Assembly: GCA_900768625.1 (NCBI GenBank)
Contig: CAAGDO010000324.1
Location: 1-23,427, forward strand
Source of the DNA: Bacteroidaceae bacterium
Lineage (GTDB): Bacteria > Bacteroidota > Bacteroidia > Bacteroidales > Bacteroidaceae
Direction of reading: 5' to 3'
DNA: 23,427 bases
The position numbers and the translations under genes were made by a program. The notes beneath the pieces are model-generated. The model saw nothing but the letters and a program-made list of their open reading frames with translations. It was not told where the DNA came from and did not search any database. How positions within the stretch are numbered: the first letter of the stretch is position 1; every line of letters starts with the position of its first letter. Positions 14,985 through 23,188 of the stretch are shown piece by piece.

Positions 14985-15133
14985 CCCACCGGAGTTGGAT
15001 TCGGAGCGTGCAAAATCAGTCAAACCCTTGTTTTTGACGAATATTTGGCCCCATTTGGGGCGTATAAGTCCTTTGCTGCTTGCGCGATTGGCTGCATTGT
15101 CGTAACTTCGCAAGCAAAATCATTTTCATCTTT

Positions 15134-15613
15134 ATGACTTCAATCCTTTTCATTTGTCTTGGCAATATATGCCGTTCGTGTACTGCAGAAGAAATCTTCC
15201 GTACGCTGGCTTCCCGTGCAGGTCGTAGCAGTGATTTCATTGTCGATTCTGCCGGACTTATCGACTACCACGAGGGAGAGCTCCCCGATGAGCGAATGCG
15301 CCGCCACGCAGCCGTGCATGGTTATTGTCTGACCCATCGTTCCCGTCCCATCCGGACTTCTGACTTCCAGCGTTTTGACCTGATTGTGGGTATGGATGAA
15401 GCCAACCGTGAGCGTCTGCTTCGTATGGCTCCCGATGAGGAGACGGCCCGAAAAGTGGTCATGATGGCTTCGTATCTTCAGCATCATGAAGGCCAGACTG
15501 TGGTTCCTGATCCTTATTATGGAGGCGAAAGCGGATTTGAATGGGTCATCGAACTGCTGGAAGATGCTTGCAGCGGTTTGCTCGATTCGATGTCTCCCAT
15601 AGCCGGAAAATGA
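15134..15613 (+). CDS. Low molecular weight protein tyrosine phosphatase
   Basis: The 159-residue protein has the family's N-terminal P-loop, FICLGNICRS, with nucleophile C8 and R14 (C-x5-R), and the general acid D126 in VPDPYYGG. Length is typical. It is cytoplasmic and removes phosphate from phosphotyrosine or small phosphorylated compounds; the partner is unknown. The family motif usually continues S-P-x-A-E, but here it is S-C-T-A-E. The ATG at 15134 is chosen over the open frame from 15080, because the family starts a few residues before the P-loop. TAACTTCG at 15103-15110 is one base from the -7 consensus. The Nudix gene follows by 51 nt and may be co-transcribed. Confidence 0.92.
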   Translation: MTSILFICLGNICRSCTAEEIFRTLASRAGRSSDFIVDSAGLIDYHEGELPDERMRRHAAVHGYCLTHRSRPIRTSDFQRFDLIVGMDEANRERLLRMAPDEETARKVVMMASYLQHHEGQTVVPDPYYGGESGFEWVIELLEDACSGLLDSMSPIAGK

Positions 15614-15664
15614 TGGTTCCCCCACACTTTCACATGTGTCTCAAAAACGAATCCCGTTATCCCT

Positions 15665-16189
15665 ATGACTCATCCTCTTTCTGATTTCCGTTATTGTCCG
15701 CATTGCGGGTCGGCGCGTTTTGACGAAAATGATGTATTCAGTAAGCGTTGTGCCGATTGTGGTTTCACATTCTATCCCAATGCTGCCGCAGCGACAGTGG
15801 CAGTCATCACGAATGCCCGTGGCGAACTGCTCTGTGTGCGTCGCGACCGTGAACCTGCCCGTGGTACGCTGGATTTGCCTGGAGGGTTTGTGGATCCGGG
15901 CGAAAGCATCACCGATGGTCTTTTGCGTGAAGTGCGCGAGGAGGTCGGTGGTGAATTGGAACGCTTTGACTTCCTGTTTTCATTGCCCAATGTCTATCTC
16001 TTTTCCGGCCATCGTGTGCATACATCCGATGCGTTTTTCCGTTGCCGGTTGAAGGATGAAACGATTGTTTCAGCCCATGATGATGCAGCGGAACTGATGT
16101 GGCTTCCTCTCTCCGACGTGCATCCCGCTGATTTTGGGCTGGATTCTGTCAGATTGGGAGTGGAGACGTTGTTGAAGATGGGTAAATAA
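15665..16189 (+). CDS. Nudix hydrolase with N-terminal zinc ribbon
   Basis: The 174-residue protein has four cysteines (C11, C14, C29, C32) in a zinc ribbon, CPHCG then CADCG, and a full Nudix box at 73-96 (GGFVDPGESITDGLLREVREEVGG region: G-x5-E-x7-R-E-x2-E-E-x-G). Nudix enzymes cleave nucleoside diphosphates linked to another group. The zinc ribbon recalls NADH pyrophosphatase NudC, but this protein is shorter and lacks the additional N-terminal domain of that enzyme, so the substrate is open. It follows the phosphatase by 51 nt on the same strand. Confidence 0.9.
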   Translation: MTHPLSDFRYCPHCGSARFDENDVFSKRCADCGFTFYPNAAAATVAVITNARGELLCVRRDREPARGTLDLPGGFVDPGESITDGLLREVREEVGGELERFDFLFSLPNVYLFSGHRVHTSDAFFRCRLKDETIVSAHDDAAELMWLPLSDVHPADFGLDSVRLGVETLLKMGK

Positions 16190-16236
16190 ATCCGAAATAA
16201 TCCCAGACAATCGTACTTCATACGGACGATAATAAG

Positions 16237-16244
16237 TATCTTTG
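16237..16244 (+). promoter_or_regulatory. Putative -7 promoter element for rsmG
   Basis: TATCTTTG matches TAnnTTTG. ACTTCA, about 20 nt upstream, is only a weak -33 candidate. The transcript would begin near 16250, about 15 nt before the rsmG ATG. Confidence 0.5.
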
Positions 16245-16264
16245 CACAAAAAGACGACCCTATT

Positions 16265-16894
16265 ATGCCACAATCAGACATTATCAGCAAATATTTCCCC
16301 CATCTGAGTGAGGAGCAGCTTTCGCAGTTCGAACAGCTTGATGCCCTCTATCGTGATTGGAATGCCAAAATCAACGTCATTTCCCGTAAGGACATCGATA
16401 ATCTCTATTCGCATCATGTGCTTCACTCTTTGGGTATAGCCAAAGTGATTCATTTCCGTCCTGGGACGCAGGTGCTCGACATCGGCACAGGCGGAGGATT
16501 CCCGGGCATCCCCTTGGCCATTCTTTTTCCTGAGTGCCGTTTCAAACTGGTGGACAGCATCGGCAAGAAGATCAAGGTTGCTCAAGCTGTGGCTGAAGCC
16601 ATTGGACTTCGCAACGTCGTCATTGAACATCGCAACGTTGTCGAGGAGAAACAGCGCTATGACTTCGTGGTGAGCCGTGCAGTGATGAACGCTTCCGATT
16701 TGGTGAAGCTCGTGAAGAAGAATGTCCACCATGAGCAGCACAATTCCTTGCCCAACGGTCTCATTTGCCTGAAGGGAGGCGATGTTGAAGCGGAGCTGGC
16801 TCCCTTTGCCCATTGCTCGGAGGTTTGGAATCTCAGTGACTTCTTTGAGGAGGAATTTTTCGAAACGAAGAAGGTGACGTACATCACGCTCTGA
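16265..16894 (+). CDS. rsmG: 16S rRNA (guanine-527 N7) methyltransferase RsmG
   Basis: RsmG methylates G527 of 16S rRNA using S-adenosylmethionine. The 209-residue protein shows the family's N-terminal helix region, LYRDWNAKINVISRKDIDNL, then HHVLHSLGIAKV, the SAM-binding loop VLDIGTGGGFPGIPLAILFP, KLVDSIGKKIKV and FVVSRAVMN. Length is normal. The ATG at 16265 directly follows a promoter match. The metallo-beta-lactamase gene starts 80 nt downstream with no terminator between, so they may share a transcript. Confidence 0.96.
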   Translation: MPQSDIISKYFPHLSEEQLSQFEQLDALYRDWNAKINVISRKDIDNLYSHHVLHSLGIAKVIHFRPGTQVLDIGTGGGFPGIPLAILFPECRFKLVDSIGKKIKVAQAVAEAIGLRNVVIEHRNVVEEKQRYDFVVSRAVMNASDLVKLVKKNVHHEQHNSLPNGLICLKGGDVEAELAPFAHCSEVWNLSDFFEEEFFETKKVTYITL

Positions 16895-16974
16895 TCCTCT
16901 TCCCAGTCGACCCTTTGTCAGACATTGACTTCAGCATGACAAACTTTTTAATTCATCATACGAACAGGAAGCAT

Positions 16975-17622
16975 ATGCAAATCACGCGATTCGTTTGCAA
17001 TATGGTGCATGAAAACACCTATTTGCTTTGGGATGAAACATCCGGAGAGGCAGCCCTGGTGGATTGCGGAGCCTTCTATGAGGAAGAGCGTCGCGCCATC
17101 AGCGATTTCATCCGTTCCCACGATTTGAAACTGTGTCATTTGTTCAACACGCATGCCCATTTCGACCATCTCTTTGGTGCAGACTTCGTCGAACGGAGTT
17201 TTGGGGTTAAACCTGAAATCTCCCGTCAGGAAGTTCCAACCTACGAGGCAGCTGTCAGCCAAATGCAGCAATTCATTGGCGGTGAGTATCTTCTGGAACT
17301 TCCCGAATTGGGCCCTTGCTTCGCTGATGGCGATGAACTCCATGTGGGGCAGGTGCGTCTGCAGGTTATAGCCACGCCCGGACACACACCGGGAGGAGTC
17401 TGTTTCCACATTCCCGAAGAGCAAGTGCTTTTCAGTGGCGACAGCCTGTTCCGCCATGCCGTCGGACGCTGCGATCTTCCAGGAGGCGATGAGCGCAGCC
17501 TGTTGCAGTCGCTTAAGCAACGCATTCTGACGCTCCCTGAAGAGGTGATGGTTCTCCCCGGCCACGGCGATACGACCACCATCGGCGAAGAGCGGCGATC
17601 GAATCCCTATCTGGCGTCCTGA
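16975..17622 (+). CDS. Metallo-beta-lactamase fold hydrolase, glyoxalase II-like
   Basis: The 215-residue protein has the metal-binding series of the glyoxalase II-like group: THAHFDH (H60, H62, D64, H65), GHTPGG (H137), SGDSLF (D156) and PGHGDTT (H197). Such proteins hydrolyse thioesters or related compounds; it lacks the C-terminal substrate domain of true glyoxalase II, so the substrate is unknown. The frame opens from a TTG at 16915, but the ATG at 16975 has AGGA about 6 nt upstream and matches the usual family start (short strand, then N-M-x-x-E-N-T-Y, here NMVHENTY). Confidence 0.92.
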   Translation: MQITRFVCNMVHENTYLLWDETSGEAALVDCGAFYEEERRAISDFIRSHDLKLCHLFNTHAHFDHLFGADFVERSFGVKPEISRQEVPTYEAAVSQMQQFIGGEYLLELPELGPCFADGDELHVGQVRLQVIATPGHTPGGVCFHIPEEQVLFSGDSLFRHAVGRCDLPGGDERSLLQSLKQRILTLPEEVMVLPGHGDTTTIGEERRSNPYLAS

Positions 17623-17629
17623 TCAGGTT

Positions 17630-17670
17630 CACCCCTCTTTCTGTCCTGCTTAGGGGCGGGATGAGGGGTG
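17630..17670 (+). terminator. Possible terminator hairpin after the MBL-fold gene
   Basis: CACCCCTC (17630-17637) and GAGGGGTG (17663-17670) form an 8-bp stem, with partly paired inner bases (TCCTGC, GGCGGGA). Only a weak T-rich stretch (CCGTCCGTTTCG) follows, so termination may be partial. Confidence 0.4.
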
Positions 17671-17748
17671 CCGTCCGTTTCGTCAGGAAATGGTCAGGCC
17701 GCTTCATCAATTATCCAGAACATTCAGCAAACTCATATATACCCCGTT

Positions 17749-19665
17749 TTGACTCCATTACTCGACATTCAGCATCTCAGCAAGCGTTTCGGTTCATTGG
17801 TGTTGTTCGACGACATCAGTTTCTCTGTGGCCGAAGGGCAGAAGGTGGGCCTTATTGCCCGCAACGGTGTAGGGAAAAGCACCTTGCTCAGTATTCTTTC
17901 CGGTCATGAAGACTACGAATCAGGAAGCATCATCACACGACGTGACGCCCGAATCGCCATTCTTGAACAGGCTCCCCAATTCGACCCCTCACAAACCGTC
18001 ATTGACGCATGCTTCAGCAGTGCCGGCGAATTGTCGGATCTCATCAGCCGCTATGAGCGTTGTCTGGCAACGGAAGGAAATCCCGGACTGTCAGAACTGA
18101 TTGACGAAATGGAGCGACGTGAAGCTTGGGATTTTGAGCAGCGTGCGAAACAGATACTCTCTAAACTTCAGATCACCCATTTCATGCAGCCCGTGGGTGA
18201 ACTTTCGGGCGGCCAGTTGAAGCGTGTGGCTTTGGCCAATGTGCTTCTGGCTGATCCAGACCTCCTGGTGCTCGATGAGCCGACCAACCATCTTGATTTG
18301 GAGATGATCGAGTGGCTGGAGAATTATCTGCGTCGCACGACGAAGGCCTTGCTCATGGTCACCCACGACCGTTATTTCCTCGACAACGTGTGTCAAAGCA
18401 TATTGGAGCTCGACGACATGACGCTCTATTCCTATGATGGGAATTATGAGTATTATCTTGAGAAACGCGAGCAGCGCATAGAGGCAACCCATGCCAATAT
18501 AGCCCGTGCACAGAATCTCTATCGGAAAGAGCTTGACTGGATGCGTCGTATGCCCTGTGCGCGTGGCACAAAGGCGCGCTACAGAAAGGAGGCTTTCGTC
18601 GAACTGCAGCAGCGAGCCCGTCAACGCCGTGAGGAACGAGTGGCCCGGCTCGAGGTGAAGAGCGGATATATCGGCAGCAAGATATTTGAGGCGGAATTTG
18701 TGAGTAAATCTTTTGACCTTCCTCCTTCAGCCTCGGATGGCAAGGGCGGACGGAAGGTGATACTTGACCATTTCCACTATAATTTCTCGCGCTATGAGAA
18801 GATGGGTATCGTTGGTGGCAACGGAACGGGAAAGAGCACATTCATCAAGTTGCTCCTCGGCCTGGAGAAGCCTGACGAGGGTCGTTTCTCTGTGGGAGAG
18901 ACGGTCCGCTTCGGCTATTTCTCACAGGAAGGAATGGTCTTTGACGAACAGGAGCGAGTCATTGATGCCGTGAGGAAAATTGCGGAATACATCGACTTGG
19001 GAGGTGGCCGTCATCTGACGGCCATGCAGTTCCTCACCCATTTTCTCTTCCCCCCATCACGTCAGCAGGACTATATCTACAAGTTGAGCGGAGGGGAACG
19101 TCGACGTTTGCAGCTTTGCACGGTGCTGATGACCAACCCCAACTTCCTCGTGCTCGACGAACCGACGAACGACCTCGACATTGCCACCTTGCAGATCCTT
19201 GAGGAATACCTGCAGGATTTTCATGGCTGCGTGATCGTCGTGAGCCACGACCGTTACTTCATGGACCGCGTTGTCGACCATTTGCTCGTGTTCAACGGAG
19301 AAGGCCGGATTGATGATTTCCCCGGCAACTATTCCGAGTATAGGGAATGGCGCAGTCTGCGTGACCACGAAGAACAAGAGGCTAGGGAAATGGCCAAGAG
19401 TGCTGCTCCGACCCCCCAGAAGACCAACACCTGGGGCGGAGAGAAGAAGCGTCGGCTTTCATTCAAGGAAAAGCAGGAGCTTGCAGCTCTCGAATCCGAG
19501 ATAGCGAGCCTTGAGACAGAAAAGAAAACGATTGAAGAAGCGCTGTGTTCCGGTACGCTCTCCGTCGAAGAACTGACGGAGAAGAGCAAACGCCTGCCCC
19601 AGATCGAGGAACAGCTTGACGAGAAAGGGATGCGTTGGCTCGAACTCTCGGAAATCGGGGAATAA
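17749..19665 (+). CDS. ABC-F family ATPase, Uup-like
   Basis: ABC-F proteins bind the ribosome and act on stalled or difficult translation; they lack membrane domains. This one has two ATPase domains. The first has ARNGVGKST, the signature LSGGQLKRVAL and LLVLDEPTNHLD. The second has GGNGTGKST, LSGGERRRLQL and FLVLDEPTNDLD. The linker between them carries the Uup/EttA-type sequence RKELDWMRRMPCARGTKARY. The C-terminal 70 or so residues (LSFKEKQELAALESEIASLE onward) form a coiled coil, as in Uup. The frame opens from a GTG at 17668, but no ATG precedes the first domain. The TTG at 17749 (TPLLDIQHLSKRFG) gives the usual short N-terminus and about 638 residues; this start is inference. Confidence 0.93.
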   Translation: MTPLLDIQHLSKRFGSLVLFDDISFSVAEGQKVGLIARNGVGKSTLLSILSGHEDYESGSIITRRDARIAILEQAPQFDPSQTVIDACFSSAGELSDLISRYERCLATEGNPGLSELIDEMERREAWDFEQRAKQILSKLQITHFMQPVGELSGGQLKRVALANVLLADPDLLVLDEPTNHLDLEMIEWLENYLRRTTKALLMVTHDRYFLDNVCQSILELDDMTLYSYDGNYEYYLEKREQRIEATHANIARAQNLYRKELDWMRRMPCARGTKARYRKEAFVELQQRARQRREERVARLEVKSGYIGSKIFEAEFVSKSFDLPPSASDGKGGRKVILDHFHYNFSRYEKMGIVGGNGTGKSTFIKLLLGLEKPDEGRFSVGETVRFGYFSQEGMVFDEQERVIDAVRKIAEYIDLGGGRHLTAMQFLTHFLFPPSRQQDYIYKLSGGERRRLQLCTVLMTNPNFLVLDEPTNDLDIATLQILEEYLQDFHGCVIVVSHDRYFMDRVVDHLLVFNGEGRIDDFPGNYSEYREWRSLRDHEEQEAREMAKSAAPTPQKTNTWGGEKKRRLSFKEKQELAALESEIASLETEKKTIEEALCSGTLSVEELTEKSKRLPQIEEQLDEKGMRWLELSEIGE

Positions 19666-19792
19666 GAGGCGGGGAGTGTCAGATGACCCTATTGACGAGG
19701 TCCTCCCTTCCCAACGATATAATCGGATTGTCAGACAGGTGCTCGAAATGATACCTGCTGATCGTATAAAAATAATTTTTGAACACCCACTT

Positions 19793-21061
19793 ATGCAGCC
19801 ATTGGCAGAAAGAATGCGTCCCACGACGTTGGACGACTATATCGGACAGAAGCATCTGGTCGGCCCTGGAGCCGTGTTGCGTCAGATGATTGATTCCGGA
19901 CATATTGCTTCCTTCATCCTTTGGGGACCTCCCGGGGTGGGGAAGACCACCTTGGCCAAAATCATAGCTCATCGACTTGATACCCCGTTCTATACGCTTT
20001 CCGCTGTGAGCAGCGGAGTGAAGGACGTGCGTGAAGTGATCGAAAAGGCCAGGCAGAACAGATTCTTCAGTCAGCAGAGTCCCATTCTTTTCATCGATGA
20101 AATCCATCGTTTCTCGAAGTCGCAGCAGGATTCGCTTCTTTCCGCTGTCGAAACGGGAGCCATCACCCTTGTGGGTGCAACAACGGAAAATCCCTCCTTT
20201 GAAGTGATTCGCCCGCTTCTCTCGCGTTGTCAGGTCTATGTGTTGAAAAGTCTTGACCGGGATGACCTGCTGGAGCTGTGTCATCGGGCATTGACGCGCG
20301 ACACCTTGCTCAGCCAGCGCGACATCACCCTCAAGGAAAGCGAGGCCCTTCTGCGCTATAGCGGAGGCGATGCACGCAAACTGCTTGGCATTCTCGATCT
20401 TGTCACATCGTCAAACCCTGTCGATCCTCTTGTCATTGACAATGCCACGGTCACCGAGCATCTGCAACAGAACCCCTTGGCCTACGACAAGGAGGGCGAA
20501 ATGCACTATGATATCATCTCGGCCTTCATCAAGAGCATCCGGGGCAGTGACCCCGATGCTGCGCTCTATTGGCTTGCCCGAATGATCGAAGGAGGAGAAG
20601 ATCCGAAGTTCATTGCCCGCAGATTGGTGATTTCCGCAGCAGAGGATATCGGATTGGCCAACCCCAACGCCCTGCTTCTGGCCAATGCCGCCTTCGATGC
20701 TGTTGCCAAAATCGGGTGGCCCGAGGGGCGTATCCCATTGGCTGAGGCTACGGTCTATCTTGCCACCAGCCCGAAGAGCAATTCGGCCTATCTGGGCATT
20801 GGTGCTGCGCTCGACGTCGTGCGCAAAAGTGGCAACCTGCCCGTTCCGCTTCCCATCCGCAATGCCCCGACAGCCCTTATGGCCCAATTGGGCTATCATG
20901 ACGGGTATCTCTATCCCCACGACTATCCCGGGAACTTCACACCCCAGCAATATATGCCCGACGAACTTCGTGACGAGGTGCTCTGGCATCCTTGCCGGAA
21001 TCCCGCGGAGGATCGTAGCCGGGAGCGTATGAATGCCTTTTGGCCTCATAAGCTTCGCTGA
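19793..21061 (+). CDS. rarA: Replication-associated recombination protein A (RarA/MgsA AAA+ ATPase)
   Basis: RarA acts at stalled replication forks and resembles the clamp-loader ATPases. The 422-residue protein starts MQPLAERMRPTTLDDYIGQK, a typical family N-terminus. It has Walker A (WGPPGVGKTTLA), Walker B (ILFIDEIHRF), sensor 1 (LVGATTENPSFE) and sensor 2 (SGGDARKLLGIL). The C-terminal tetramerisation region includes KSIRGSDPDAALYWLARMI and VISAAEDIGLANPNALLLA. The frame is open from 19616, overlapping the ABC-F gene, but residues before 19793 look non-conserved. A near-consensus promoter (TAATTTTTG, 19773-19781) lies just before the start. Confidence 0.94.
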   Translation: MQPLAERMRPTTLDDYIGQKHLVGPGAVLRQMIDSGHIASFILWGPPGVGKTTLAKIIAHRLDTPFYTLSAVSSGVKDVREVIEKARQNRFFSQQSPILFIDEIHRFSKSQQDSLLSAVETGAITLVGATTENPSFEVIRPLLSRCQVYVLKSLDRDDLLELCHRALTRDTLLSQRDITLKESEALLRYSGGDARKLLGILDLVTSSNPVDPLVIDNATVTEHLQQNPLAYDKEGEMHYDIISAFIKSIRGSDPDAALYWLARMIEGGEDPKFIARRLVISAAEDIGLANPNALLLANAAFDAVAKIGWPEGRIPLAEATVYLATSPKSNSAYLGIGAALDVVRKSGNLPVPLPIRNAPTALMAQLGYHDGYLYPHDYPGNFTPQQYMPDELRDEVLWHPCRNPAEDRSRERMNAFWPHKLR

Positions 21062-21109
21062 TTTCCGTTCAATCCCTTCATCATAAACCCCTATTCAAAG
21101 TCATCGATC

Positions 21110-22012
21110 ATGAAGAAAATATTCAAGCGCCTCTCCCTTTGCGCCCTGCTGACCTGCTGGATGCCCTTCCCGCCGGCGCTCGATGCAGCATCCGTCAAGA
21201 GCGAAAACCCGAATGCCGACTCTGTCGGATACCGTCTCATTTGGCAGGATGAATTCAATGTGGACGGTCCCCTTGACCCCGCCCATTGGGAATACGAGCA
21301 CGGTTTCGTTCGCAACAATGAACCTCAATGGTATCAGAAAGAGAATGCCGTTTGCCGAGATGGCAGATTGGAAATCACAGCCCGTATGGAAAAAGCGGAG
21401 AATCCGGATTTCGACCCCCAATCGAAGGATTGGCGTCGTAACCGTAAGTCGGCAAAGTACACTTCATCCTCTGTCATGACCCGTGGACTTCATGAGTTGC
21501 TCTACGGACGGATGGAGGTGCGTGCGAAGATTCCCGTGTCGGACGGAGCTTGGCCTGCCATTTGGTGTTTGGGAAACAAACCCGACAATGGCGGTTGGCC
21601 AGCTTGTGGAGAAGTGGATATTCTGGAATTCTATGATCGCAGCATTCTGGCAAACGCCTGCTGGAGCGGCAAGGACCATAGAAGCGTGTGGGACACAGAG
21701 AAGATCCCCTTTTCGCATTTCACGGAACGCGACGCGGACTGGGCAGACAAGTACCACGTGTGGCGCATGGATTGGGATGCCAGGTCCATCCGTCTGTATC
21801 TCGACAATGAACTCCTCAATGAGATTGACCTCAATGTGACCCGTCAGACGATTGATGATTTCTGCAAGGTCGAGAATCCCTTCAGAACCCCTCTTTATCT
21901 CATCCTCAATCTTGCCCTCCGTGAACCCGACGGCATCGATGAATCCAAGTTCCCTCTGACCTATTGCATCGATTATGTGCGCTTCTACGAACCCGTATCC
22001 CGCAGTCGTTAA
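21110..22012 (+). CDS. Secreted glycoside hydrolase family 16 endo-glucanase
   Basis: The 300-residue protein begins with a signal peptide (KRLSLCALLTCWMPFPPALDA). A single GH16 jelly-roll domain follows, from YRLIWQDEFNVDGPLD to the end (CIDYVRFYEP). The catalytic motif is GEVDILEF with E168, D170 and E173 (E-x-D-x-x-E), the form seen in laminarinases and related enzymes with a beta-bulge. Aromatic residues such as W151VCLGN-type IWCLGN and WRMDWD also fit. Likely action is hydrolysis of beta-1,3 or mixed-linked glucans; agarase or porphyranase activity cannot be excluded. It starts 48 nt after rarA with no terminator or clear promoter between. No SusC/SusD genes adjoin. Confidence 0.9.
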   Translation: MKKIFKRLSLCALLTCWMPFPPALDAASVKSENPNADSVGYRLIWQDEFNVDGPLDPAHWEYEHGFVRNNEPQWYQKENAVCRDGRLEITARMEKAENPDFDPQSKDWRRNRKSAKYTSSSVMTRGLHELLYGRMEVRAKIPVSDGAWPAIWCLGNKPDNGGWPACGEVDILEFYDRSILANACWSGKDHRSVWDTEKIPFSHFTERDADWADKYHVWRMDWDARSIRLYLDNELLNEIDLNVTRQTIDDFCKVENPFRTPLYLILNLALREPDGIDESKFPLTYCIDYVRFYEPVSRSR

Positions 22013-22129
22013 GAGAGAAAGGAAAATTGATGGATAAACGGAAATGCGATGTTGGCTTTAGTTGATGAAGCTGACGTGTGGTTCCCGTTTTGCCTTTGGC
22101 AAATCATACGAAACAAAAAGCAAAAGAAT

Positions 22130-23017
22130 ATGGAATTTTCAGAAGAATGGAATAAGGATCGCAGCATAGTCCGCTGCATAAAAGATGCGTGGCTGATTTT
22201 CTCTTTGCACTTCAAGCAACAGATGAAGTTCTATCTTCCGGTGTTGGTTCTTGCCGGCATGTTGGCTGCATTTTTCATGGAAATGGTTCGCATGTATGCG
22301 ATGGACTGCGCCATTCCCGCATACAGGCTCCATGAATTGGGAGCCGTTGACCTTGCGTATGCCAAGCTGGTGCCCTCGTGGCCTTTGGCCGTTTTTGGCA
22401 TCTTGTCGGGTGTGTTGACAATCGTGGCTTGTTATTGGGCTGGAGGGCGCGCATTCTCCATGCTTCGCTCCTATGCGAGGGAAGGGGCATTCCCTGAGAT
22501 GAAAGGTCGTGCTTTCCTTTCGGCAGACGACCGGAAAATGGCCGCGCGTATCGTTTCGGTCGACTCATCTTTCGTTCTGTTCCTTCTCTCAGGCTCGGCG
22601 ATTATTGCAGGTCTTGCCATCGGTGTGCACCGCTGGTTCGGGTTGCTTGGCATTCCCTTCGCGCTCTATCTTTTCATTGCACTTTGCGGAGCACGCCTCC
22701 TCTATGCTTTCAACGGCTGCGGATTCAAGGAAAGTCTGCGTATGGCATTGATGAAGCGTTGGGGCGGTTTTTTCACGATAGTCCTCCTGACAGGCATCCC
22801 TTTGGCACTTGTCCATTGGATCTGCCATCTTCCTGCCGGTATCTATCTGACGGCCTCGTATGCCACGGCTGAGACGCTTCTGATGGGCGACGTGCCGGTT
22901 GTCCCTTCTTCGCTCAATGTGTTCTTCTTTGTGATGGATGCTGTGGGGCTGATGGTGGGCATGGTGGCAGACCTTTTTGCATTATACGCCCTTGCCCTCT
23001 ACGTGCGGGATTGCTGA
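22130..23017 (+). CDS. Hypothetical integral membrane protein
   Basis: I do not recognise this 295-residue protein. It has about six hydrophobic spans: near FYLPVLVLAGMLAAFFMEMV, PLAVFGILSGVLTIVACYW, VLFLLSGSAIIAGLAIGV, PFALYLFIALCGARLLYAF, FFTIVLLTGIPLALVHWI and FFFVMDAVGLMVGMVADLFA. The N-terminus (MEFSEEWNKDRSIVRCIKDA) is polar and probably cytoplasmic. No catalytic or metal motif is visible. The frame opens from an upstream start at 22049, but the ATG at 22130 is chosen because the preceding residues look untranslated and a small hairpin (TTTGCC, GGCAAA, 22089-22103) lies there. A GGGAC/GTCCC hairpin (23026-23041) follows its stop but has no T-tract. Confidence 0.75.
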   Translation: MEFSEEWNKDRSIVRCIKDAWLIFSLHFKQQMKFYLPVLVLAGMLAAFFMEMVRMYAMDCAIPAYRLHELGAVDLAYAKLVPSWPLAVFGILSGVLTIVACYWAGGRAFSMLRSYAREGAFPEMKGRAFLSADDRKMAARIVSVDSSFVLFLLSGSAIIAGLAIGVHRWFGLLGIPFALYLFIALCGARLLYAFNGCGFKESLRMALMKRWGGFFTIVLLTGIPLALVHWICHLPAGIYLTASYATAETLLMGDVPVVPSSLNVFFFVMDAVGLMVGMVADLFALYALALYVRDC

Positions 23018-23188
23018 AGAAGGGGGGGACGCTTCGGTCCCGCGAGGGGAGGGTCGTGGAAAAGTTTGGGTTCAGCGTTTTCTTATGGATGACAATCAGA
23101 CCCGACTTCAACGCTTCAAGGAAATGATAGGGCTGTACGGGGAAGCCTGAAAACCGAAAATTTCCTGTAACGCAGTTTCTCGTTGGCG

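Noticed and set aside
19616..19792. In-frame extension of rarA overlapping the end of the ABC-F gene
   Set aside because: The first 59 codons look like an off-frame reading of the ABC-F tail, and the conserved RarA start MQPLAERMRP begins at 19793.
21110..22012. GH16 gene as part of a polysaccharide utilisation locus
   Set aside because: No SusC/SusD pair, sensor or other carbohydrate genes adjoin it; neighbours are rarA and an unrelated membrane protein.
23085..23150. 21-codon + strand ORF (MDDNQTRLQRFKEMIGLYGEA) after the membrane protein
   Set aside because: It is short, has no ribosome site or promoter match, and I recognise no family; composition alone is not enough to call it a gene.
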